From: Promethearchaeia archaeon
GTDB lineage: Archaea; Asgardarchaeota; Lokiarchaeia; Sigyniarchaeales; SOKP01
Reading direction: 5' to 3'
NCBI GenBank assembly: GCA_029856155.1
Contig: JAHQWL010000023.1
Span: 155,757 to 219,756, forward strand
Length of the DNA stretch: 64,000 nucleotides
Below, one piece after another: positions 19,096 to 29,892 of the stretch. The stretch's first letter is position 1; each line of letters begins with the position of its first letter. The translations under genes and the position numbers were made by a program. The notes beneath the pieces were generated by a model. It did no database searches and was not told the DNA's origin. It saw nothing but the letters and a program-made list of their open reading frames with translations.

Positions 19096-19635
19096 TTATG
19101 GGATTAGAAGTATCTGAAAAAAATCTAGAATTATTGCTACTAAACAGAATAATTCTAATAATATCCAGAGATTTCGTTTTAAACTTCTTAATGCGCTTAG
19201 TGGTTTACCAAAGTAGTTTATTAAGTTATATATGAAGATAATTACCCAAGTAGTGCCCAGAAAAATAATTGGAAGTAATAATGCAGTCAATTCATGACCA
19301 ACATAGTTTAATAAGTATTCATAACCTAGTATTGTAAATCCCATTATTATAAGAGTAAAACCAAGCCCGAATGAGTATTCTGCAAAAGTTACAAATCGGT
19401 TAATGCGTTCTTCTGAAACTTCTTCTAGATTGGCTTCGAATGCAGCCTTAGAATTAGCAGATACAGAATTAACAAAGAAAATAAATGATACCATCAGTAA
19501 AAATGTTGCTGTAACTATTCCACTAGGAGGCGCAACTTGCCAAATTAAAGCAAGAATCGTTAGAACTGCACCAATCATGACAGTACTTAATGTAATCCAA
19601 TCCTTAACATTAATTTTCTGTTCTTGATTACTCAT
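19096..19635 (-). CDS. Small multi-TM membrane protein of unknown function
   Basis: 179 aa with four hydrophobic segments. Confidence 0.75.
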   Translation of the reverse strand: MSNQEQKINVKDWITLSTVMIGAVLTILALIWQVAPPSGIVTATFLLMVSFIFFVNSVSANSKAAFEANLEEVSEERINRFVTFAEYSFGLGFTLIIMGFTILGYEYLLNYVGHELTALLLPIIFLGTTWVIIFIYNLINYFGKPLSALRSLKRNLWILLELFCLVAIILDFFQILLIP

Positions 19636-20008
19636 TTTCTTATAAGTGTAATTTTTATGTGATTAAAATAACTAAAATCACAGTATTTCAAAATTTTAAT
19701 ATTAATTAATGAAAAATGAAATCATAATAAGAATAAAAAAGTAATTAGAAAGGTTGCCTTATGATTGTCTTCATATTTTCTGGTTTCGTTCTTCGAGGAT
19801 CACTGAGATAAATCTCATGATGTTTTTTATCATGACCATCAAAAGATCACTCTTAAATATCTTTATTAAATTAATTTTTTTGTGCTTTTGTCACGTATTA
19901 TAGAATATAAAACTTAAATCTAAATAGACAAATTTGTATTATTTTGATGGATATTAGAAAACTGATACACTGTATTAATTTATTTTCATAAAATACAAGT
20001 ATAAAATT

Positions 20009-20167
20009 ATGTCAAAAGCACTTTCCTATTATGATTGGGAATTATCATTCAAGAATAAAAATGAACCTAAAAAGAATTTGAAAAATGATAATTTCAATGC
20101 TATTGGTATATCTGAAATTAGTTTTAAAGATTTTATGAATAAATGGAAAAAAGAGAATCTTTCATAA
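20009..20167 (+). CDS. Possible small ORF (52 aa)
   Basis: MSKALSYYDWELSFKNKNEPKKNLKNDNFNAIGISEISFKDFMNKWKKENLS*, in an otherwise empty intergenic region. Confidence 0.35.
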   Translation: MSKALSYYDWELSFKNKNEPKKNLKNDNFNAIGISEISFKDFMNKWKKENLS

Positions 20168-20245
20168 ATTTCAAGCTTGTTTTTTAGAGATTTTAATTAT
20201 CGATTTATTAATTGAAAATGATATTTTACTATATTTTAATTAACC

Positions 20246-22837
20246 CTATTCAATTATATCGTATCGGTTAAAAAGTTTAACGATTAGCTTAACAAACCAA
20301 AAATATTTCTTTGAAATTTTACTAATTAATGTATTTAAAAATGGCATACCATCATCAGCTTTAGATGGGAGATTCCTCTCAAAATCAGGCCAACTTAGCC
20401 CACCAGTTGCCTTAGGAGGTTTACCAAAACTTTTTACATTTTTCCAGTCATTTCCATTAGGTGTTGACCCTAACCATGTTTTATCTGTTTTAATAAAAAT
20501 TAATTCTTCTGATTTTAATTTTATAATTCCCAATACATTAATCGGTCCTATCCCTCCAATATAATCAAAATTTTCAATAATAATCAAATTCTCACCTTTT
20601 CTAATAAAATCTTTAATATTAAAAATCTGAATATTTTTTTCAATCCCAACAAAATTTAATGTTCTTCTTGTAATTACATGACCAATATATTCATTATTTA
20701 TATAAATTTTAGCGAAACTCCCCGCGATTACTTGTAAGTAAGCGTGATCGATTTCTTCGTCAATATAAATATCTTTTTTATAATAGGTTTTATGCGCTTC
20801 ATGGATCTTATTCGAATCTAGATAAATTAGTTCACTAGGGATGTTAGGATCTTCCCATTGACTATTAGTTCTAAGTTCATTTAATTTGTCATCATAAAAC
20901 TTTAATAACCATAAATATTTCTGCTTAATTGACTTAAATCCCTCTTTCCTAGAGCAATTTAGCCATAAAATTTCATACTCATTTAATAAATCTGTTAAAT
21001 ACTCCTTCAAATCTTCAATTTCTTTTATCAATCGATCTTTACGATTTTCATCTTTTTTAAAAATATATTCAATAGACGTTTTTGAATTAATCCTTTTTTT
21101 ACAATAAAATTTTAAATGCTTGGCAATAAAAGCAAGATTTCTAATATTTACATTATTTTTAGGGATGATTTTTTCCAGATTTTCGCATTTTTCAATTATA
21201 GCTTCCAAATCAGAAATTAATTTTTCATAACCCTTAGTTTTTATACTTTTTTTGTATCTAGAAGTTTTTTTATTAAAAGGATGAGCGAAAAAATGATTGT
21301 AATACCCCGAAGGTCTTGTATGCAATAAATTTTTATCTTGTATTAATCTAAATTTGCTAAATATTTCTACTAATCGGTGATCATCTATTCCAAAAAAATG
21401 AATAAATAATCCTTTCCAAAATTTAAATTTATTAATTTCTTTAAGAGGGTTCCAACCTACCATAGCAGAGAAAATAAAACCATAAATTCTATTCTCTCGA
21501 ATTTCTTTGTTTCTATAATCACCCCAACTTGATGTAATTTCTCCAATTGCTCCTTTCTCATAACCATATTTAAGTAAATACGAAATATTTTGTTCATATT
21601 TATCAATTGATGGAAAAATTCGATTAAAATCCATTATTGAAGGACTAACGATTATTGGAAAATCAAATTTTTTAACTTTATCCAAAATAGGATGCGTTTT
21701 CTTTACATTATACTTCCAGTATAATATAATCATATCTTTAGGTAAATTTTCGAGAACCTCCTTAAATTTATAAAGAACATCATGATAGATAATAACTTTT
21801 TGATATCCATGCTTTTTTACAATTTCATATACTTTTTTATAATGCTTTAGGTAAGCATTTCCAAGACCGACCTCATCAATATACGACTTTGAATTTACTT
21901 TACCAACATCTTCACTTTCATCGGCTCCTATATGAAAATAATCAGAAGTAAAAACTTCACTCAATTCACCAATCATTTTATCTAACATTTCATAAATTTC
22001 TTCATTTGCAATATTTAAGCTATTTGAACCTTGAAATTCTCCATACTTCCAATAATTAGGATTTTGCAAAGTATTATCCCAGTGTCCTATAGTTTGGAAA
22101 ACAGGAATTACTTCAATAAACCATTTTTTTGCAAAATCAATTAATTCTCTTATCTCTTCTTTAGAATATGCTCCTCTATCTTTCCCGATATCGGGATAGT
22201 TTTCAAACTTAAACATATCTAGCATATAAACCAAATAATATTGATTTATCTTATAATGACTTATGATTTTAATGAATTTCTTTAAATTTTCAATTTTAGG
22301 TGCTTGACCTCTTGAAATATCATCAGAAATACCACGAATTTGTAAAGAAGGAAAGTCTAATATTCCTAAATTAATTAATGAAAATTTATCTTGAGCTGAG
22401 TTTAATAATTGAATAAAAGTCTGCACTCCATAGAAAATCCCTTGTAATGAATTAGCTTCTATAATTACTTTAGAATCTCTAGAGATTAAGAGATATCCTT
22501 GATCTTTATAAATCTTATTCGTTTTAACTTTATTATAGAGTGATTCTGGAAAAACAGATATACTATTTTTTAGAAATGATTTTATTTCTAGATATTTCTC
22601 ATGATCTTGGACTTCAACAACATCTATATTCTTCTTTAAACCAGAAGATCTTAACGAACTGTGTATCTGTTCAATAAAATAATTACTTTTTTCTGTTAAA
22701 TCTGTATAAAATTTTGAAAATTCATTAATTTTCATTCTTTGAGAATTAATTATTTTAAGGTATTGAGGGGAAGGAATTAACAATAATTCTTCCTGCGTTC
22801 CTTGAGTTTGAATTAAATTATCTAAATAAAGAAACAT
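20246..22837 (-). CDS. Glycoside hydrolase family 20-like beta-N-acetylhexosaminidase
   Basis: [40 protein letters not shown], catalytic-type [14 protein letters not shown]; long C-terminal extension. Confidence 0.85.
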   Translation of the reverse strand: MFLYLDNLIQTQGTQEELLLIPSPQYLKIINSQRMKINEFSKFYTDLTEKSNYFIEQIHSSLRSSGLKKNIDVVEVQDHEKYLEIKSFLKNSISVFPESLYNKVKTNKIYKDQGYLLISRDSKVIIEANSLQGIFYGVQTFIQLLNSAQDKFSLINLGILDFPSLQIRGISDDISRGQAPKIENLKKFIKIISHYKINQYYLVYMLDMFKFENYPDIGKDRGAYSKEEIRELIDFAKKWFIEVIPVFQTIGHWDNTLQNPNYWKYGEFQGSNSLNIANEEIYEMLDKMIGELSEVFTSDYFHIGADESEDVGKVNSKSYIDEVGLGNAYLKHYKKVYEIVKKHGYQKVIIYHDVLYKFKEVLENLPKDMIILYWKYNVKKTHPILDKVKKFDFPIIVSPSIMDFNRIFPSIDKYEQNISYLLKYGYEKGAIGEITSSWGDYRNKEIRENRIYGFIFSAMVGWNPLKEINKFKFWKGLFIHFFGIDDHRLVEIFSKFRLIQDKNLLHTRPSGYYNHFFAHPFNKKTSRYKKSIKTKGYEKLISDLEAIIEKCENLEKIIPKNNVNIRNLAFIAKHLKFYCKKRINSKTSIEYIFKKDENRKDRLIKEIEDLKEYLTDLLNEYEILWLNCSRKEGFKSIKQKYLWLLKFYDDKLNELRTNSQWEDPNIPSELIYLDSNKIHEAHKTYYKKDIYIDEEIDHAYLQVIAGSFAKIYINNEYIGHVITRRTLNFVGIEKNIQIFNIKDFIRKGENLIIIENFDYIGGIGPINVLGIIKLKSEELIFIKTDKTWLGSTPNGNDWKNVKSFGKPPKATGGLSWPDFERNLPSKADDGMPFLNTLISKISKKYFWFVKLIVKLFNRYDIIE

Positions 22838-22903
22838 AATACTAATTAAATAGGATAAAAAAAAAACTTAGCGAAAAATTGAAAATTTAGATGAAATTTG
22901 AAT

Positions 22904-24589
22904 TTATACTTCTTCTCCTCTTCTTTTAGCTTCGATCTCTTTTAAATCTTTTCTTTGCACTTTACCTACTAAAGTTTCTGGAAGTTCTTTTCTGAATTCT
23001 ATGAATTTTGGAACTTTATAGGGTGCTACAGTTTGTCGTAGGAACTCTTTTATTTCATTCTTTATTTCATCCGTCTCTTGATATCCATCTTTTAATACAA
23101 TATATGCCTTAACTTTTTCACTACCAGGAAGATTAGGATCAGGGACTCCTATTATAGCAGCTTTTTCAATCGGTTCATATTCAAATAAAACATCTTCTAT
23201 TTCTCTTGGATACACTTTAAATCCACTTACATCAATCATATCTTTCTTTCTATCGACAATATAGAAATATCCATCTTCATCCATTTTTCCAATATCTCCA
23301 GTCAATAACCAACCATCTTTTAATTGATTTTCTGTTTCTTCTGGCTTATTCCAATATCCTTTCATAATCTGAGGTCCTTTCATAAATATCTCTCCAGCTT
23401 CTCCGGGAGGTAAAATCTTCCTATAATCATCAATGTCCACGATTCTAACTTCTGTATCAGGAATAGGCATGCCAACAGAACCTACTTTTCTAATACCTGA
23501 AAATGGATTGCTATGTGTTACTGGTGAGGTTTCTGTTAATCCATATCCTTCAAGTATTATACCACCTGTTCTCTTTTCAAATTCTTTCTGAACTTCAGGT
23601 GGCATTGGAGCTGCTCCTGTATTACAGACTCTAATAGATTTCAAATCTTTAGCGTAATCTTCGAGATCGTCTCTTTCTAATAGACGCATATAAATTGTTG
23701 GTACTCCTGGAAACATTGTAGGATGTGTAGCTTTTATTATTTCGAATAAAGATTTCTGATCTCGAGGATCGGGATTTAAAGCTATTGTTGATGCCATATA
23801 AATGTGTAAGTTCATACATACTGTTTGACCATAAATATGAAATAAGGGTAAATTCGTTAGGATGATTTCTTTTCCTCTTCTAAATTCATCACCCGCCCAT
23901 TTTGTCACCGCCACACAATTTGATACAATATTATGGTGAGTAAGCATCGCCCCTTTAGGTAACCCTGTCGTACCTCCCGTATATTGAAGGCATACTAAAT
24001 CTTCCTTTACGTTAGTTTCAAATTTAGGCGGATTTGGCTTTGTTTTATTGATCAAATTAATAAATTGTATAGTCCCTGAGATTTCAGCAGGATTTCTTGG
24101 AGCCATTGGGGAATAGTCTAATACATTGGATATAATCACATGTCTGAGACGAGTTCTATCTTTAATTTTATTAATTTTTTCAATTTGATTATCCCAAGCA
24201 ATAATTATTTCAGCTCCACAGTCATTTAATTGATAAGCAAGCTCATGTTCTGTGTGTAACACTGAACAAGCAGTAACAATTCCACCTGCTTTCAAAATTC
24301 CATAATAGCTTATAATAAACTGAGGAAAATTAGGGAACATTATTGCAACAACATCCCCTTTTTTAAGACCTAAATTAATCAAAGCTGTTGCTAGCCTATC
24401 TGCCATATCATTTAGATTTTTATAAGATATCTTATTTTTCATAAACCAAATCGCAGTTCGACCACCGAAATCTTTCGCAGCATTGTCAAGAAATTCATAA
24501 ACATTCATTTCAGGATAATCAATACTGCTAGGAACTCCTTCATCGTAATTTTTAATCCAAATCTTCTCTGCATACGGATCTTCAATCAT
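22904..24589 (-). CDS. AMP-forming acyl-CoA ligase
   Basis: QYTGGTTGLPKGAMLTHHN, EGYGLTETSP, TGDIGKMDEDGYFYIVDRKKDMIDVSGFKVYPREIED, PETLVGK (PX4GK). Confidence 0.95.
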   Translation of the reverse strand: MIEDPYAEKIWIKNYDEGVPSSIDYPEMNVYEFLDNAAKDFGGRTAIWFMKNKISYKNLNDMADRLATALINLGLKKGDVVAIMFPNFPQFIISYYGILKAGGIVTACSVLHTEHELAYQLNDCGAEIIIAWDNQIEKINKIKDRTRLRHVIISNVLDYSPMAPRNPAEISGTIQFINLINKTKPNPPKFETNVKEDLVCLQYTGGTTGLPKGAMLTHHNIVSNCVAVTKWAGDEFRRGKEIILTNLPLFHIYGQTVCMNLHIYMASTIALNPDPRDQKSLFEIIKATHPTMFPGVPTIYMRLLERDDLEDYAKDLKSIRVCNTGAAPMPPEVQKEFEKRTGGIILEGYGLTETSPVTHSNPFSGIRKVGSVGMPIPDTEVRIVDIDDYRKILPPGEAGEIFMKGPQIMKGYWNKPEETENQLKDGWLLTGDIGKMDEDGYFYIVDRKKDMIDVSGFKVYPREIEDVLFEYEPIEKAAIIGVPDPNLPGSEKVKAYIVLKDGYQETDEIKNEIKEFLRQTVAPYKVPKFIEFRKELPETLVGKVQRKDLKEIEAKRRGEEV

Positions 24590-24794
24590 TCATTTCTTAC
24601 CTTTTTTTTATGTTTTTATTAATTATTTTTAAAAAAATATAGATTTTTTAATAATATTTTTGTTCTTCTTATCTCCAAATTTTAATTTTCAATAGTTTAT
24701 AATAATTAAAATCCTATCATTTTTTTCAAATACTCTTTTCTTATAAACCAGATCTCATTAAACTTCAAATAGAATATTGATATCTACTTATTGG

Positions 24795-26219
24795 TTACTC
24801 TTCTTCCAAGTTATCTATTGCTAATATAGCAGATTCGCAAACATAATCGCATTTATCATGAATTAAAATATTTAAATTCGAAATAATTTCTTCTGTATTT
24901 ACTCCAATAATTCCTAAAGCTTCAGAAGATCTCCATCTAACATCTTGGTTCCCATCTTTCAGAGCTGTTAGTAATGAAGGAATTGCATTTTTAGCGGATG
25001 ATCCTAATTTTCCTATAGAAAGTGCGGCTTCACGTCGTACAATACTTCTGGGATCATTTAAAGCAAGTTCAAGAGTATGAAGAGCATCTTCTGATTCCCT
25101 TCCAATATTTCCTAATGCTCTTGCTGCTTCTACTCTAATCGAAGTTTTCTTTTTTAGTGGATCTTTTAAAAAATTCAAGATTGCTCTTTTCATCTTATTT
25201 ATAAAAGAAGGAATAAATTCTACTTCCTGTTCGGGTATCTTTAAAAAATTAATAATAGTTGGAATAGCTTCTTCAGCTTCAGTACCAATTCCTCCCAAAG
25301 CAGAAAGAACAATAATTTTCATTTTTGTATTCAACTTTTCAAATGCTGATATTAAATTTGGAACAGCGGGTTTACCAATATTTCTAAGTGCATCGGCTGC
25401 TTTTCCCCTAACATTTTCAACTTTATCCTGTAATAACTCTGAGATGCTACCAATTATTTTTGGATCAGAAATCCTAAATTCTCCTAAAGCATCAACTGTT
25501 TCTTTTCTTACAATCTTATTTTTGCTTTTTAAGACTTCTAATAGACTTGGAATTGCTGATTCTCCAATTTCAGCAAAAGTATTTATAACTCTATAACGTA
25601 CTCTCCAATCTTGGTCTTCAAGAGCCTTTATTAAACTAGGAATTGCGTTTACAGATCCTTTTCCAATTAGACTAATTGATTGAGCCGAAGCAGTTCTTAC
25701 TGTCCAACTTATGTCTTTAAGAGCTTTCATTAAATGGGGAATAGCTTCATAAGCATTCGATCCAATTTCTCCTAACGCGATTACTACTTCAGTTCTAACA
25801 TCCTCATTCTCATCATCCAATGCTTTTATTAAAGAAGAAATTGATTCAGGAGTAGTATTTCCAACTTTACCAAGGGCAATTGCTGCTTCTTTTCTGATAG
25901 TTACCTCTTTATCTTCTAATAGCATCGATAATTTTTGTACTGCTTCTTTTGCAATATTACCAATTTTTCCTAATGATCGAGCAGCTTCTCGACATATGCT
26001 CCAATCTTCATCTTCTAAGCAATCAACTATTTTTGGAACTGCATTTATTGATTTTTGACCAATTTTTCCTAATACATGAATAGAATTAAATTTAATTGAT
26101 CTAATATTGCTGTCTAGATATTTAATTACTTCATCTATTACGGATTCATCTTTCTCGATTCTAGATAAAACAAGATCGATTCTAGCATCTCTTAATAATT
26201 TCTCTAAGGTTGCTGACAT
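24795..26219 (-). CDS. HEAT-repeat (PBS-lyase HEAT-like) protein
   Basis: Repeated pattern such as AIPSLIKALEDQDWRVRYRVINTFAEIGESAIPSLLEVLK. Confidence 0.92.
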   Translation of the reverse strand: MSATLEKLLRDARIDLVLSRIEKDESVIDEVIKYLDSNIRSIKFNSIHVLGKIGQKSINAVPKIVDCLEDEDWSICREAARSLGKIGNIAKEAVQKLSMLLEDKEVTIRKEAAIALGKVGNTTPESISSLIKALDDENEDVRTEVVIALGEIGSNAYEAIPHLMKALKDISWTVRTASAQSISLIGKGSVNAIPSLIKALEDQDWRVRYRVINTFAEIGESAIPSLLEVLKSKNKIVRKETVDALGEFRISDPKIIGSISELLQDKVENVRGKAADALRNIGKPAVPNLISAFEKLNTKMKIIVLSALGGIGTEAEEAIPTIINFLKIPEQEVEFIPSFINKMKRAILNFLKDPLKKKTSIRVEAARALGNIGRESEDALHTLELALNDPRSIVRREAALSIGKLGSSAKNAIPSLLTALKDGNQDVRWRSSEALGIIGVNTEEIISNLNILIHDKCDYVCESAILAIDNLEEE

Positions 26220-26229
26220 TTATATCACC

Positions 26230-26943
26230 TTAAATTCCTAAATATACTTGTTTAATTCGAGGTTCTTTTTCTAACTCTTCCTTAGTCCCTCTCATTTCAA
26301 TTTTCCCCTCCTCAAGAACATGAATATATTCAGCGATATTCATCGCTAAAGCCGCATCTTGTTCAACTAATAAAGTAGTAGTGCCTTCTTGTTTTATTTT
26401 CTTAATTGCTTCAAATATAATTGTTTTTATTTTTGGAGCTAAACCTAATGAAGGTTCATCCATTAAAAGAAGTTGAGGATTAGCCATAAGTGAACGCGCA
26501 ATAGCAAGCATCTGTTGTTCACCACCACTTAAAGTTCCAGCTCGCTGATTTTTTCTTTCTCTAAGACGTGGAAAGATCTCAAAAACATTTTTCCTTAATT
26601 TTCGAAATTTACTACGATCTTTCAATACATAAGCCCCCATATCTAAATTTTCAGATACACTCATATCATAAAATAGTTTACGTCGTTCTGGGCAATGAGA
26701 GATCCCTTTTCTAGCAATCTTATGAGCTTTTAACCCATCAATTCTTTCACCACGGAATTCTATTTTTCCTCTATCAGGTTCTTCTAAACCAGATATTACT
26801 CTGAGGAGTGTAGACTTTCCAGCTCCATTGGGTCCAATAACTGCCTCAAGAGATTTCTCTTTTAAGCTCAAATTTATTTCTTCGAGAGCTCTTGCCTTTC
26901 CATAATAATGATATATTTTTTTTAAATCAAGCATATTCGTCAC
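26230..26943 (-). CDS. livF: Branched-chain amino acid-type ABC transporter ATPase (LivF-like)
   Basis: GPNGAGKSTLL, LSGGEQQMLAIARSLMANPQLLLMDEPSLGLAP. Confidence 0.93.
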   Translation of the reverse strand: MTNMLDLKKIYHYYGKARALEEINLSLKEKSLEAVIGPNGAGKSTLLRVISGLEEPDRGKIEFRGERIDGLKAHKIARKGISHCPERRKLFYDMSVSENLDMGAYVLKDRSKFRKLRKNVFEIFPRLRERKNQRAGTLSGGEQQMLAIARSLMANPQLLLMDEPSLGLAPKIKTIIFEAIKKIKQEGTTTLLVEQDAALAMNIAEYIHVLEEGKIEMRGTKEELEKEPRIKQVYLGI

Positions 26944-27667
26944 CTTTTCCTAAATAAGCTTCAAGTAAAATTTTATTATTAGCAATCTCTTTTGGAGGAC
27001 CATCAGCAATAAATTTACCTTGATGCATAGCAATTACTCGTGGTACTAATGTCATAAGTTCACGAAGTACATGACCAGTCATAAAAACAGTAACCCCATC
27101 ATCATGTAATTTTTTAATTAATTCAGTTAGTACTGCACTTTCTTCATGAGTAAGTCCGCTAAATGGTTCATCTAATAAAAGCAATTCTGGGTTAGTCCCA
27201 AGAGCTTTACCAATTTGTAATTTTCTTAAATCACCATGAGGTAAAATGATTGGCGGCATTCTAGCTTTATCAACAAGACCTACTGAAGCAAGAATTGAAC
27301 TTGCATATTCTTCAGCACCTACTTTTTTTGAAACTTCTTTTCCTCTTTTTGATAAGCAGGGCACTATTACATTATCAAGTAAGGTTAAGAATTTAAACGA
27401 TCTCACCAATTGAAAAGTTCGAGCAATTCCATAATTCACTATTTTATACGGTCTCATTCCTGTTATATCAATTCCATCGAATCTAATTTTTCCAGAACTA
27501 GGTTTCTCAAATCCACTAATTAAATTAAACACTGTCGTCTTACCAGCTCCGTTTGGACCAATTAGACCCACAAATTCTCCTCGTTTAACCTCAAAACTAA
27601 AATCATTTACAGCAGTTAATCCACCAAACTTTTTTGTAAGGTTTTTCACTTCTAAAATAACTCCCAT
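26927..27667 (-). CDS. livG: Branched-chain amino acid-type ABC transporter ATPase (LivG-like)
   Basis: GPNGAGKTTVFNLISGFEKPSSGKIRFDG, GIARTFQLVRSF, LLLLDEPFSGL; overlaps livF by 17 bp. Confidence 0.93.
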   Translation of the reverse strand: MGVILEVKNLTKKFGGLTAVNDFSFEVKRGEFVGLIGPNGAGKTTVFNLISGFEKPSSGKIRFDGIDITGMRPYKIVNYGIARTFQLVRSFKFLTLLDNVIVPCLSKRGKEVSKKVGAEEYASSILASVGLVDKARMPPIILPHGDLRKLQIGKALGTNPELLLLDEPFSGLTHEESAVLTELIKKLHDDGVTVFMTGHVLRELMTLVPRVIAMHQGKFIADGPPKEIANNKILLEAYLGKGDEYA

Positions 27668-27708
27668 TTTTTAACTCCTTAAAAGTAAAATTTTTTTTAT
27701 AATTTTTT

Positions 27709-28764
27709 TTATCGTCCTAATAATACATCCCAAAAATCTTTTAAATGTTCTATTATTGGCCTTAAAATTCCCTGCTCCGAAAATCGAACAACTAATATTA
27801 AAATTATCGCGAAAGTCAAATGTACATAAAGACCAGCACCAACTTCAATAAGAATATATTCAAGAAAAATAAAGAAAAATGCTCCCAAAGCTGATCCTGC
27901 TATAGTTGTTAATCCCCCTAATGATGCCATTAATATAGCAAAAAAAGAAATAGCCGTTCCAAAATTACCAACGGGATTTACAGAAGTATTATAAAATGCA
28001 TAGAAACAACCTGCTATTCCAGCAAATAAGGAACTAACCATAAAGGCATACACTTTGTATCTCGTTGTATTTATTCCTGATGCATCTGCTCCCACCTCAT
28101 CATCGCGAATTGATTTTAAAATAGTCCCAAATTTCGATTTAACAATCTGAAATATTATTATAAAGCATATTATCAAAGTAATAAAAACAATAAAAAATTC
28201 TATTACAGGATTGTTGGATAGTCTCGTTAGAGGATAAGGTCCAGTATTATAAGATATTCCTTCAGAACCAAAAAGAATATCTGAGAGTGACCCTAATAGA
28301 AATAATTTTAATAGGATTAAACTAAAAGCAAGAGTGCCTAATGCTAAATATGGCCCCCTTAATCTTAAACAGGGGATACCAATTATTAAACCAAAGCCTA
28401 CTGCACCCAAAGCTCCAGTAGGAATTGCAAGCCATATTGGAAAACCTTGAAAAGCTATAAGATAAGCACAAAGATAACCTCCTATTCCAAAAAAAATGGC
28501 ATGACCAAAACTAATTTGTCCCGAAATACCAGTAAGAAAATCCCAACTTGCCGCAAAAATTGAAAAAATCATAGCGAGTGTAAAATGACGTAAGAAATAC
28601 TTTATAAAACTCTCATTTTGAGAAAGAAAAGGAAATAATGTAAGTATTATTAATAAAAATATTGTTAATGAACCACTAAAAGTTTTTGCCCATGATTTTA
28701 AATAAGTCGGTATATTTCTTATTTTTTCTTTTACCAATCCTTTTTTCATTTTTAACTTCCTCAC
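27709..28764 (-). CDS. livM: ABC permease (LivM-like)
   Basis: SAS: GISGQISFGHAIFFGIGGYLCAYL, RGPYLALGTLAFSLI, SIRDDEVGADASGINTTRYKVYAFMVSSLFAGIAGC. Confidence 0.92.
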   Translation of the reverse strand: MRKLKMKKGLVKEKIRNIPTYLKSWAKTFSGSLTIFLLIILTLFPFLSQNESFIKYFLRHFTLAMIFSIFAASWDFLTGISGQISFGHAIFFGIGGYLCAYLIAFQGFPIWLAIPTGALGAVGFGLIIGIPCLRLRGPYLALGTLAFSLILLKLFLLGSLSDILFGSEGISYNTGPYPLTRLSNNPVIEFFIVFITLIICFIIIFQIVKSKFGTILKSIRDDEVGADASGINTTRYKVYAFMVSSLFAGIAGCFYAFYNTSVNPVGNFGTAISFFAILMASLGGLTTIAGSALGAFFFIFLEYILIEVGAGLYVHLTFAIILILVVRFSEQGILRPIIEHLKDFWDVLLGR

Positions 28765-28788
28765 TATTTATAATCTTAAATTTAAAAA

Positions 28789-29670
28789 TTACTTTAATTC
28801 CTTCTTTCCAAATAATCCTTGGGGTCTTATTATAAGTACTAAAAGAATAACTATGATTGGAACTATATGAGCCCAAGCTGGACCATTAGGGATAAAAAGA
28901 TTGGTAAAAGTAGTTATATACCCCACAATATAAGCTCCTACAATACTTCCAACAAGACTTCCCATCCCTCCTAAAATTACTACAGCAAATGAACTTGTTA
29001 AATATTCCCAGCCCATAGCAGGACCAGTAAGAGCTGCGCCGGGTAAATATAGGGTTGCTGCTATAGCTGCAAGGAATGCAGATATCATAACAGTATAGAA
29101 GAGAACTCTATCGGCATTAATACCCATTAAGGTTGCTGCCTCGCTATCCTGTGAAACTGCACGAATAGATTTACCTAATTTTGATTTATTAATAAATAAA
29201 GCGAATAATGAAACTATAATTAATGAAATAATTATAAAAAAAAGGTATTGATTCAACATGCTATATCCTAAGAAGTCCGTAGTGCCCTCAACCACAACAT
29301 AACCACTAAGTGTTGCAGACGTTGTTCCCGAGATTATTGAAACACATTGCTCGATTCCGAATGCTAACGCAAAAGTAATTAATACAACACCTACAGCTGA
29401 ATCTTTTACAGGTTTGATGAGTAATATATATGTAAGACCGCCTATTATAGTAATAACTACCACTGCAATGATTATATTTATCAATACTTGGCCAGGAAAA
29501 AAACCATATACCCATAAAAGTAAATATCCCGTTAACATGAAATATGCTCCATGCGCTAAATTCATTATATGACCAACTCCATACACTAAAGAGTACCCTA
29601 GAGCAATTAGAGAAAGGTAAGCACCATTTAAAGTACCATTAAATAACATGCTAATAATTTCTTGATACAT
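28789..29670 (-). CDS. livH: ABC permease (LivH-like)
   Basis: NGTLNGAYLSLIALGYSLVYGVGHIMNLAHGAYFMLTGYL, AVSQDSEAATLMGINADRV, VVILGGMGSLVGSIVGAYIVG. Confidence 0.93.
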   Translation of the reverse strand: MYQEIISMLFNGTLNGAYLSLIALGYSLVYGVGHIMNLAHGAYFMLTGYLLLWVYGFFPGQVLINIIIAVVVITIIGGLTYILLIKPVKDSAVGVVLITFALAFGIEQCVSIISGTTSATLSGYVVVEGTTDFLGYSMLNQYLFFIIISLIIVSLFALFINKSKLGKSIRAVSQDSEAATLMGINADRVLFYTVMISAFLAAIAATLYLPGAALTGPAMGWEYLTSSFAVVILGGMGSLVGSIVGAYIVGYITTFTNLFIPNGPAWAHIVPIIVILLVLIIRPQGLFGKKELK

Positions 29671-29892
29671 AATTACAAAAAAGAAAAATTGATTATTATT
29701 AAATTAATTATTATTATTTTTATCTCATTTCTTATAAAACTGATCATTTTCATCCTAACTTACAATTTTATCAAAAAAAAAATATAATATTCAAGATTAA
29801 AGCTATTTTTTGATAAATTATATAAAAAGTTGATAATAATAAAAAAAAATTTTTTAATATTTAAATTTGCTTTAATTCGACTACCATTTCTA

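Noticed and set aside
19740-19870. Possible C/D-box sRNA-like segment with small hairpins (gagataaatctc, tcatgat-gtttttt-atcatga)
   Set aside because: Box C consensus is imperfect and box spacing does not fit; hairpins are short and may be chance in AT-rich DNA.
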